Shown piece after piece: positions 55,558 to 64,000 of a DNA stretch of 64,000 nt (position 1 is its first letter; every line of letters starts with the position of its first letter). The notes beneath the pieces are model-generated. The model did not search any database. It saw only the letters and a list, made by a program, of their open reading frames with translations, and was not told the origin of the DNA. The stretch lies in contig OY783193.1 in NCBI GenBank assembly GCA_963678675.1, positions 11,766,822-11,830,821 of the forward strand, in the 5' to 3' direction. A program made the position numbers and the translations under genes. Source of the stretch: Xiphydria camelus (taxonomy: Eukaryota > Arthropoda > Insecta > Hymenoptera > Xiphydriidae).

Positions 55558-55976
55558 TCATCGGTTTGGGAGCTTTTTTATTCCATCATCGTAGAAACTC
55601 TTCGGACGTTCTTGTAGCCATTGGAGCACAAATGCTTCCACCGCGTCGTTGTCGTCGAAACACTGGCGTCCAAGCGCTTCTTTGAGGGGTCCAAAAAGAT
55701 GGAAGTCACAAGGGGACAAGTCGGGACTATATGGCGGATGTTCCAGAATTCCCCAGACTAATACATCCAATTTTTGCCTCGTGGCATTCGCCGCATGAGG
55801 CGTGGCGTTGTCATGCAAAAGAATGACACTTCTGACCCCCCGATTGCTTCTTCCTTTTCCTTCGAAATGATAATTTCGCGGCATCCAGTAATTCACAATA
55901 ATATTGCGCATTAATCGTGCGTCGATCGTGGAGAAAGTCAACGTGAAAAGCACCTTGCCCATCACACTATAGTCCT
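55558..55976 (-). pseudogene. Mariner transposase catalytic C-terminal remnant (DD34D)
   Basis: Reads VMGKVLFTLTFSTIDARLMR, then VRSVILLHDNATPHAANATR and EHPPYSPDLSPCDFHLFGPL. The aspartate of HDN and that of PCDFHLF are separated by 34 residues, the DD34D spacing of mariner. The segment that should carry the first catalytic aspartate (KVLFTL-FD...) reads LTFSTIDA, so that residue has been lost by a small deletion. The end LPNR is followed by a stop. The fragment cannot be catalytic. Confidence 0.9.
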
Positions 55977-56007
55977 TGGGCGGCGAGCGTGGCTCTCGTT
56001 CTCGCTC

Positions 56008-56267
56008 TTAAAAAGTCGACCTTTTCACGCCCTCCAGAAAATTCTTTGTGCCATGCAAACAAACACACGGGTTCTTGGCAGGGTGTTGTCCCCGAATGGT
56101 GCCTGTAATCGTCGCAAAATTTCGATTGGATTCACCCCCTCCTTGACCAAAAACTTGATTATAATCCGTTGCTCCACGGAGACATGCACTTCTGTCTCGC
56201 TCATAGTTTCTTTTCTTACTAAAGGGACTCGAGCGAATTGCGGTCGGTTCTGCCCTCTCCCCAACAC
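56008..56267 (-). pseudogene. Mariner transposase N-terminal (helix-turn-helix) remnant
   Basis: After a plausible start (MSETEVHVSVEQRIIIKFLV), the fragment continues KEGVNPIEILRRLQAPFGDN and TLPRTRVF. This matches the first helix-turn-helix of mariner transposases, which binds the terminal repeat. The frame then shifts near FLEGVKR and stops about 20 codons later. The linker and the first part of the catalytic domain are missing. Confidence 0.85.
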
Positions 56268-56673
56268 ACAGCAGAGGCCATCTGCGCATCAACTCCTTCA
56301 AGATCACGGACCCCTCCGTAATTTAAAAAAAATCAGCCCCGTTTATATTTGATACACCCTCGTAGTTACAGTAATGAGAGATCAGGATTCCTGCAATCAG
56401 GTCACCTTGCAGCGCATGGTCAATAGATGTCCCCAAACTCTTTTTATATAGTTGATACTACCATGCGGTAATATCATTGATCTACTTTTGTGGTTTATTC
56501 AACCATAGTGCATGGCTATCACAAACTACAATCTCGTTGTTACTATAACCATGCGACAAAAATTACTTCGACTGCATTCATGATCTGTCTGACCATAATA
56601 ATAGGGTGCTAACAACCGGGAAAAGTCAACCTTGCGACTATGGTTGATTTTACTACCCACTTTTCTCTCGGTG

Positions 56674-57478
56674 CATATTCCACCCCGTCGGAAGGGGTTC
56701 GATAAGATAAAATAAGAGAACTCCTTATTTTTATTCTCCTTTCGATCCACTTGGCAGAGACATCATTCCACAGGTGTCAGGCGCACTTCCGTGAACGGCA
56801 TATGCCACCCCTTTTCCCGCCGCCTGCCTAACCCTTTTCTCTCGCCCCGGCGCAACTTATACGCGCGAGCGTTTCGCACCGCTTCGCCCGAAACTCGACT
56901 CGGGAGTCCCGCGCCGTTCTCTTTTACGGCGCAGCTGCAGCGATCGACGTCGCCAGCGGGGAATAGCATTTCATCACGAAGCGCATTTCAATCTGTAGGG
57001 ATACGGTTGCGCTCCGATATCTCGGTATACGACGCGCGCGCAAACCGACACGCGTACATCCCGTTCGTAATACCCCGTAGGTAATATCCAAAGCGCGGGT
57101 GACGCGGACGAAACTATAAAACTTATTACCTCTCTTTTTTTTATAGCTAAGCGTTAAATTTAAGTGGACTTTGAAAATCTCGCGGAAAGTAGAAGGCTAG
57201 CCGCGTACCATTTCGTGTCGAACGAGAAATTCGATTACGGTCATGTTACGCTGATATCTGTATGCGAGCTACATACATATCTACACGACTAAAATCTCGA
57301 TTAACATCCGTTTCGCCAATCGCTAGGCTCGCATCGAATACTTTGCCGCGAATTCAAAGTATCCATTGAATTAAACCTCGACGACATCATTCAAAAATTT
57401 CTCTCCGAAAGACAGAAATCATTCACCGTAATTTAACCAAATTCTAAATATTTACTAAATATTTATTTACAGTAAATG
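56674..57478. other. Unassigned CpG-rich sequence
   Basis: No recognised feature. Confidence 0.4.
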
Positions 57479-57695
57479 AGCATTTGATCCAGCAAAATAA
57501 CTGTCACACTGATTAAAAGTTCATATTACGAGTACACCGCCTGAAACGAGTCTATTAGGTTTCGCGATTCTACCAGTTTACGCATTTACGAAATAGTTAT
57601 TTATAATAATAATAAGCATTCGATCCGGTAAAATAAATATCACGCGGAATAAAAATTCGTATTACATCGCCCGAAACGAGTCTATTAGGTTCACC
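57479..57695. repeat. 136-bp-spaced direct duplication
   Basis: AGCATTTGATCCAGCAAAAT (57479) is matched by AGCATTCGATCCGGTAAAAT (57615). Both continue through AT-TCAC, AAAA-TTC-TATTAC and CGCC-GAAACGAGTCTATTAGGT. Two units of about 80 bp are diverged by scattered changes. Non-coding. Confidence 0.75.
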
Positions 57696-58233
57696 CGCAA
57701 CCAACGGGCATTTATTCGAATCAAAGAAACTTTTTTTTTTCCGAACGCGAGCCAACGCAATTCTCGCCAACTTATCGGCCGCTCCTTTCCGAGCGTTTCG
57801 CGATGGAGTCCGGCGGCCGGGCGAGAGGGATTGCATTTGCAAAAAGAGAGAGACGCCCGCGCGGTCCAATCTGTATGCTCCTCTATCGATGCTTTGTGCG
57901 CGGCCGTGTGTGGCGGTGGACATACAGATGCACGACGTCGACGGCAGGGGTCTACAAATCGATAAAAACGCATCCCAGGCAGGCGCCGGCCAGAAGAGGA
58001 CACAGCGCGTGGTGAAAAAAATGCGAGCGCGCGGGGTTAATGCGCTGATCATGTTATATCGAGGTGCTCGGGATACACGCGCATCGGCCTTGCGCGACGC
58101 GACGAGAATAACGCGCGGTTCGCCCGGGGATGCGCCGGAACATTGGACGCGCTTCTCGAAAATAATCGAGAAATCGAAAAGTCACACCTTGCGATGTAAG
58201 TCGGATTTTCGTTCAATTCGAGCTCAAAATTCA
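57696..58233. other. Unassigned CpG-rich sequence
   Basis: Overlapping frames on both strands (for example 57597-58052, minus), none recognised. Confidence 0.4.
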
Positions 58234-58538
58234 ACGCGGGAAAACATGGTTTTGCAGATTTAACAAAACTATAATAAGTTTTGCTGACAATTTCTCGCCA
58301 TTGTGACAAATATTTATTATTATCTGTGGTAGCCAAATATAGGTACGTTCAATAGTAGTACAAATATTTGTTGGGATAGCAAATATTTTTACCGAACAAA
58401 ATTTCATTGCGATTGTAGTTACATCAGCTATTATTGAACATATCTTTTGCTAAAACGAATAATATTTCCGTCCTCGATAGAAAAAAGTTCCCAGGAAAAG
58501 CTAGTTTGGCTAAGACTGCAAAATCACTCTTTCCCGTG
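58234..58538. mobile_element. MITE, GATTTTGCAG family, copy 2
   Basis: A relative of 1247-1547: left ACGCGGGAAAACATGGTTTTG, right GCAAAATCACTCTTTCCCGTG before TA (58539-58540). Shared internal words include GACAAATATTTATTATTATC near TGTGGTAGC, and TATTGAACATATCTTTTGC. Diverged, with a poorly defined left boundary. Confidence 0.6.
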
Positions 58539-58540
58539 TA

Positions 58541-59659
58541 GAACATCACGAATGTCTTTCGAAGATGGCTTTCGAATGGTCAATATTTTAATTTCACTTG
58601 AATCGACAAAGTTGCTCTCTTTAGTCGCATCAGAATTGAGTGATTCTATGACAAAAAAGAAGGCCATCTCATACCCATATCGCGGCAATTCAGAATCCCC
58701 CGCCATACGCAAAATAGACGTCTCCGAGGATGCAGTCGAAAAAATCGCACAAGGAAGCCACCCACCGCATTTTTCGTTGGCGTTCGAGCCGGCCGCCCCT
58801 GCGATGTAATGATATTTCCATCCAATTCTCGAACCCCCTCCCCCCACCAGTCCGTCGTTCGCTCTGCTCCCTCACCCACACCGTCTCCTCGTGCATCCCC
58901 ACCCCCTCCAGGGGTGGCACGTCGCTCACTACGTCATCTGTCCTCTCGACCAATCGACGAGCGGCGCGCATTTTTTCCCCGCGTTGAAAAAAAAAAGCAA
59001 CATTACCCTATTCCACGAGCCAATCGCCATACGTAAAGAGGCATTTTTTTATAGGCGCGCCGCTCGCGCCCGGTCGGTTTGTGTGATAAAAATTGACCTA
59101 GGTTTTTTGTGTTGTGCGCGCGGCTATAACTGCCTAACGTTAAAAAAGATGGGCTGTGTACGCGGGTGGGACGGGGGTGAGCCGGGGGTGAGCCGGGGGT
59201 GGAAGGGGGTCGCGAGCGGTGCGCATGGAGATACGTGTGTAGAGGGAACGGAGAGGGTGGAGGAGCGCGGAGAAAAAGAGAGGACCGAGGGTGGCGGCTC
59301 TCTCTCACGTGCGGACGGGGAGAAGGGAGGGGGGCGTAAAATAATGCGCATAAAATGTAGCGTATTTATCATGGAGATAAAATGAGGTGCTCGACTTTCA
59401 GGCGACCGACCCTGTTGGGTGCCCGGTACGTCGGTACAGTCCGTCCGGCAAATTGAAGCGACTTCAGGGGAGACGATGATACCTATGCATGACGCCGTTG
59501 AGAGGTTAAGACTGTGACATTGCAGGGCGTAGTTTCATTTTTGATCGATTGTTAATTTTTTTATTGGCTGTTATTCAATTCAGCGTCTCACTTTTAGCCG
59601 ATAAGCAGGGGTCGAGTGGAAGGACCTCTCACACTCATCACATCGTGGTTCCAACATAT
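58541..59659. other. Unassigned sequence with G-rich minisatellite
   Basis: GGGGGTGAGCC occurs twice in tandem near 59172-59193, within G-rich DNA (59160-59340). Opposite-strand frames are compositional. Confidence 0.4.
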
Positions 59660-59832
59660 GGGGTAGACCGAAACGAATTGGATCACTGGGCGAATCAGAT
59701 CATAGATCGGTATTTCGTAAATTGCTCTGAAAATGAATATCCCAGTCATTAACATTACTTCGTTCCTCTCCAATGAAGTAATACGAATGATTGGAATGCT
59801 CACTCTCACTACGATTTAAGAAATATAGATCT
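59660..59832. repeat. Dispersed hairpin repeat, AAAATGAGCATTTCGA family, copy 3
   Basis: GGGTAGACCGAAACGAATTG, GGATCACTGGGCGAATCAGA, ATCATAGATCGGTATTTCG, ATTACTTCGTTCCTCTCC and GGAATGCTCACTCTCAC follow the order of copy 2. The copy ends in AAATATAGATCTA directly against a CACTGCTAAAAAA element end. Confidence 0.7.
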
Positions 59833-59833
59833 A

Positions 59834-61066
59834 CACTGCTAAAAAAAGCATGATCCCTTTCAGCAATATAATAGAAAGCTAGAAGTAGAGAGCTCCATGT
59901 ACAAAATATCAGCAATATCAATTCTGTTACTAATTTCGGCGAACATATTAGGTACTACGATATTCCAAATATAACTATTTATTTCCTTCTTATAGCAATA
60001 GAATTAATAGTTTTTCAATCTTTTAGTGTCCTTTGGACACTACTAATTTCTGTTTGTCCGCCCGTCCGTTATCAAAATATATTTAAATGGATTTAAACTA
60101 ATGAACGAATTTCAACTATTTAATTTTTGTTTCGTAGAGCTCCATGGAGAGAGAATGTGCGTTTCAATTCTCATTGAAGTTGGTTCATCCGTTCTCAAGT
60201 TATTACAGAATGAAAAATCTCCCAAATTCGCAATTTTTACGAATAACTCGAGAACGGCTTTGACGAAAAATCGGCGGTACTTAGTCGAAAGTGTACTAAC
60301 TTAAGTTAGAGTAGACTAGGGCGAATCGGATCATACACTGGAAAAAAAAGTATGAACCGTACAAACGAATTGTTCAGCTCCGACAGCTATACTTTCTAAC
60401 CACCTTATATTTAACTACTATTAGCTACGAAATATTGCTGCCATAGCAATACTAGAGTAACTGTTGGATGGGATATGTATGTTAGATAGATATACAGATG
60501 GCTGTGAGAGCTATCTACGAATCGCTCTTGAAGTATTCTAGTAAGAGTAGCGCTATGTAGCGTGCAATTGCTAGAGAACAGTACATCAAACTCTATGACA
60601 GCCACCGAAGCGCTTTAGTAGGAATATAGATAGTTCTGACAGATATATACCTAACCAAAAAGGAGCATTTGCCTCGTAGTAGGTATTTGGGGGGAGCGTG
60701 GATTATTAATTCTAAGATAGATTCTCTATATATCCCAAAAGTGTCCTTTGGACGATTTAATCTCTAAATTTAAATAATTATATTTTTATCAAACCGCTGA
60801 ACCGATAGAGTTTAAGGTATTGAACAATACTAGATCACCCTACACATTACTGCAAAATTTGGTAAAGATCGATAAAAGCGTGCGAAAAAAAGGAGGGGGG
60901 TACAAGATTTGCATGAAAATTTTGATATTTTTTAGCAAATTCTTCAAAACAATATTGCACGAAATTTGACCACATCGTTGGTACACTTTCGACTAAGTAT
61001 CTACCGCTGATTTTCCGTCAAAACCGTTCTTGAATTATTCGCCAAAAACTGCAAATTTGAGATTGG
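59834..61066. repeat. Repeat-rich AT segment with inverted arms
   Basis: About 83-bp arms (60213-60295 and 60981-61066) pair through GAGAACGGCTTTGACG-AAAATC and ACTTAGTCGAAAGTGTAC. GTGTCCTTTGGAC occurs at about 60027 and 60741. Element-like ends CACTGCTAAAAAAAGCATG (59834, after TA) and CACTGGAAAAAAAAGTATG (60336, after TA) lie within. Boundaries could not be resolved; I read this as a cluster of decayed elements. Confidence 0.5.
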
Positions 61067-62592
61067 CGTAAAATTAACCGACGATGCATGACATTTACCT
61101 ATCCAAATTAATTAATCGCAATGAAAGAAACGAATTTTCAAAACTGCATATTCCGCTATAAATACATACAACAACGTCCCTCGACTAAGAGAGTTCGCCC
61201 GTATGTCAGCGACGGGTTTCAACGGTAGCAACGCCATCCACTGCAACGCAATGACACCGACACGAGTACGCCGTTTTCCATACGTGGCCATTTCAACGCG
61301 GGAGCCGAGAGAGCCCTTCATTCGATAGCGTCATCAAATCACCGTAGCGCTACCCGTAAATTCATCCGCACGAAGATTACGTTTTAGGCCATAACCCTAA
61401 AATCGAGTAACGGATCAGCAGAGGGACGCGCGCGAGAACGCGGCGGTCGGACGTCGCTCACGCACGCGATTTTGCGAGAGAATCTCCGCAGTGGCCCAAC
61501 GGCGGCAAACAGCAGCGACAGTAATAGCTGGCAAATTGCCAATAAAATTATGAACCCACGGCAAAGGAAATTGGCATGAACGCCGCTCCGAGTCTTTCAA
61601 TCTCGCCACCCTCGCTCGTCCCTCCGTACGGGAAATCAGAAATCGCGTGATCTTAAATTTCATATTCGTGCCGAGGGGAGGAGGTGTCGTCGTATAATAT
61701 CGACGGGGCGTTGTAACCACGTTCGCCGCATTCGGAGCACGTGGCGCGATTCTTCGTGAAAAACTAGACGATGATACCGCGGTTCGAATTCATCCGCGCC
61801 CCGTAGATTTTGCACGGGAACGGGAATGACATTTGGCAGATCATTTATTTCAGAGTTCGTTCGTTTATTCGCTCGCGAAGTCGATTCGGTTGTCACTTCT
61901 GGTGTGAGCTGTGGAACTTGATTACCTTTAGTCGATAAAAACTTGAATTGCAGATTTCGTAGTCTGATTTCTCATGAAAAATCGCGCCACGTGCATCGAA
62001 TGCGGGAAATATAACACATTACAGCGCCCGTATGGCAAACCTGTCGGAGTCGCGAGGGAGGAAAAATAAAAGGATATATACAGGACCTTATCGATGTCCT
62101 TTTCCGCATAGCGAGACAAAAATTAAATTTAATACGATCCCGCGTACGAAGATGCGCTCCGGTTGTCCCTTGTTTTACCCGAGGGTCTTTCAACGTCGGA
62201 GGAGCGCGTGCACGTGGACCGTGTCGCGGACAACCCTTCGTAATTCTATCAGAAGCCAATCACGTCCGGTGTAGGGGAGAAGAGAGCGGGAAGGGATGCC
62301 TGTGCATGCGGAAACCCGCTGAGGCAGAAACGTCGAACCGTCCACCGCGCGCGGTGTCTTATGAAAATATCAAGGAGCGGACGTCGCGCGCGCGAGGAAT
62401 CGATGAAATATTTATTTCCCGGTTCTCGCGTCTCGCCGCGGAATTTATGCCGCGTTGTATTTCTCGTCGCGCGACGTTCGAACGATCGCGTGTATGGACA
62501 TAAGATTTTTTCTGTCATGAAAAGATGTATGAAAATGAATTATAAGGGTAATGTGTGTGATATTTAATGTCGTTTGTATTACCCGTATCCCA
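61067..62592. other. Unassigned sequence
   Basis: CpG-rich unique-looking DNA; no recognised gene or repeat. Confidence 0.4.
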
Positions 62593-62849
62593 CACGGAGA
62601 AGAAGAATTAGTTGGATCTACTAAGAATTACTTGTGGGTTCGTAAGAATTATCAATTCACATCAGTAAAACCTTTTTTCATGTTAATTAGATATTTCTTT
62701 CTTGCAATCACACTCTATTTCACATGATTGTAAGGAAGAGATATCTAACAATAAGTGATGTATTAAAAAATTTCATTAACATAAATAAATGATTACTTGT
62801 GACCCCACAAGTAATTTTCAGTAGATCCAACTAACTCTTTTTCTTCGTG
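62593..62849. mobile_element. MITE of the CTTGCAATCACA family, intact
   Basis: A 257-bp element with ends CACGGAGAAGAAGAATTAG and CTCTTTTTCTTCGTG, followed by TA (62850-62851). TTGGATCTACTAAGAATTAC pairs with GTAATTTTCAGTAGATCCAA, and TTTCTTTCTTGCAATCACAC is mirrored by ATGATTGTAAGGAAGAGATA. It is the best-preserved member of the family here. Confidence 0.75.
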
Positions 62850-62863
62850 TACTTATCATTTAA

Positions 62864-63381
62864 TCCTCTGTGATCACCGAGGGTTCACTTGACCAGGGCT
62901 TCAATTTTGAAGCTGATTATACTTTTTCTTTTTCACAATCATAACTAGACCCTCGTCGAATCTTGGAATAAGATAGCTTCTTCTCAAGTCTCATACTCTA
63001 CGAGCCTTCTTCGAACTTTGGAAAAAATCGTTTTTGAAACGTGCATTATAGATCTACTTATTGCTTCAAAGTACCACATCCTATGAGAATCATCCGTAGA
63101 CTTTAAAAAAACCCAAAAAATAAAGGAGTTATGACACTTTTAGTGAAGCAACTCATTTTTCACGTATCAACATATTCACGGTCGTTTTTGAATATGCCAT
63201 AATTTCATTTTTCACGTTAACACGATGATTAGATATTCTATAATGCTGGAAAAATGTTTCATAATTTGTCGGTCTAAATTATACGGATGTTGTTAATGTG
63301 GCTGTTGTTTAAAAACCGTTTGGGTCCATTTGACCCATGTGTGACCATCGTGGAACTCTACGGACGTGTGACCACAAAGGG
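62864..63381. mobile_element. TTAA-flanked piggyBac-like non-autonomous element, copy 2
   Basis: A 518-bp element flanked by TTAA (62860-62863 and 63382-63385), with ends TCCTCTGTGATCACC and GTGTGACCACAAAGGG. It is in the opposite orientation to copy 1 at 21277. Shared interior: TTATGACACTTTTAGTGAAG, TTGCTTCAAAGTACCA and GTTTTTGAATAT. No transposase frame. The two copies differ by many substitutions, so they are not recent siblings. Confidence 0.8.
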
Positions 63382-63385
63382 TTAA

Positions 63386-64000
63386 GGGTGAAATATTGAA
63401 AATTCAACTTCGCTGGGTTCGTTTTTTCTAACGGATTCCTCGCGAGTGCGAGTAACTTTGCATAACTGTCGGACGCGCCGACTCGCAGATGCTACGGCGA
63501 GTAAATACAGTTGTATCGTAGACCGAGGTGCGGACGAGGTGAGAGGGCGAGGAAAAATGCGCTTGGAAATTTGAGGGATTTTCTCCCTGCGAGAGAAAAA
63601 AACACAGAAGGACCGGTTTACGAAACAACGCGTCGTAAATTTCCTCTGCATTATCTCTCGCGCGTACGTACCGCGTATGGGCGCGTGTGTTCCGAAACCG
63701 TGGAAAAGGATGCGAACGTTGCAGGCGGCGACGCCAAAGGCTTTCATAATATTTTAAACTTATCACGTCCGGTCAAACAATTTATGCTCCAATAAAGTTA
63801 TCCAGCCTTTCGGCGAGGATCCGGGAAGCGAGACTGGGAGAGAGCAAAGGACGCGAGCTGCAGTTAGCGTTAAACGCGACTGTAATATCTGCCTTGTCAT
63901 CTGGTCGTGAATTCACGCGGCGAAGAGAAATGTCCTCCAAGTCAAAGTCGCCCTGTAGTAACATTTATAAAAGTGTAGCAAGTTGATATTCGTAATTATG
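63386..64000. other. Unassigned CpG-rich sequence
   Basis: Overlapping frames on both strands (for example 63382-63747, minus) are unrecognised. No other feature before the window ends. Confidence 0.4.

Larger units (their letters stand above)
55440..56362 (-). mobile_element. Internally deleted mariner transposon
   Basis: A 923-bp element flanked by TA (55438-55439 and 56363-56364). Its terminal repeats are CGAGGGTGTATCAAATATAA and the exact inverse at the right, continuing to ACGGG. The minus strand encodes an N-terminal DNA-binding part and a C-terminal catalytic part of a mariner transposase in different frames. Typical full elements are about 1.3 kb, so about 0.4 kb is missing. It is non-autonomous and is the most complete transposon in the window. 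Confidence 0.92.
55335..56673. mobile_element. MITE interrupted by a mariner transposon
   Basis: The left part (55335-55437: CACTCAGAAAAAAATCGGG, ATAATTTAACCAGAAATCAT) and right part (56365-56673, ending CTTTTCTCTCGGTG) form one element of about 410 bp with CACTCAG/CTCGGTG ends, flanked by CA on both sides. The mariner sits at an internal TA. The interior includes repeated ACCATAGTGCATGG and CTATAACCATGCG words. Confidence 0.65.

Overview
The window is non-coding eukaryotic DNA, most likely from an insect and perhaps a hymenopteran such as an ant. The evidence is CpG-rich sequence with no CpG depletion, abundant TA-flanked miniature inverted-repeat transposable elements (MITEs), mariner and piggyBac-type ends, and a 200-N scaffold gap (43830-44029). 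The order-level guess is an inference. I recognise no host protein-coding gene, rRNA or tRNA. The longest open frames lie in GC-rich or simple-sequence DNA where stop codons are rare, and I do not call them genes. The region looks like a large intron or an intergenic desert.

Layout. 0.3-1.8 kb holds four TA-flanked MITEs. 2.46-4.03 kb is a long-TIR element with a 285-bp tandem array inside its left arm; a single unit of that array recurs inverted at 25.3 kb. 5.36-6.03 kb is a 674-bp near-perfect foldback with a TTA target duplication and a relative at 46.6-47.1 kb. 7-11 kb has three more inverted-repeat elements. 14.3-15.2 kb has a foldback made of short tandem units, followed by a 142-bp tandem repeat. 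19.2-19.7, 31.7-32.2 and 55.4-56.4 kb are internally deleted mariner-superfamily transposons with recognisable transposase remnants. 20.7-21.2 kb is a retroposon-like dispersed repeat. 21.3-21.8 and 62.9-63.4 kb are two inverted copies of a TTAA-flanked, piggyBac-like element, with smaller TTAA-flanked elements at 28.6 and 32.9 kb. 24-26.7, 30-31.3, 37.8-41 and 45-49 kb are dense MITE clusters with nested insertions. 41.76-43.70 kb is a 1.94-kb palindrome with arms of about 720 bp.

The unifying theme is one recurrent terminus, CACTGAGAAAAA (or CACCGAGAAAAA), next to TA. It is shared by many elements with unrelated interiors, as if one Tc1/mariner-type transposase had mobilised several non-autonomous families. 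Nested copies give a relative order of insertion. Between the elements lies apparently single-copy DNA: CpG-rich blocks alternating with AT-rich TAAT/ATTA islands that resemble conserved regulatory DNA. Two short POU-octamer sites and three open frames ending at good splice-donor sequences are the best leads for host function. All of these remain unproven from sequence alone.
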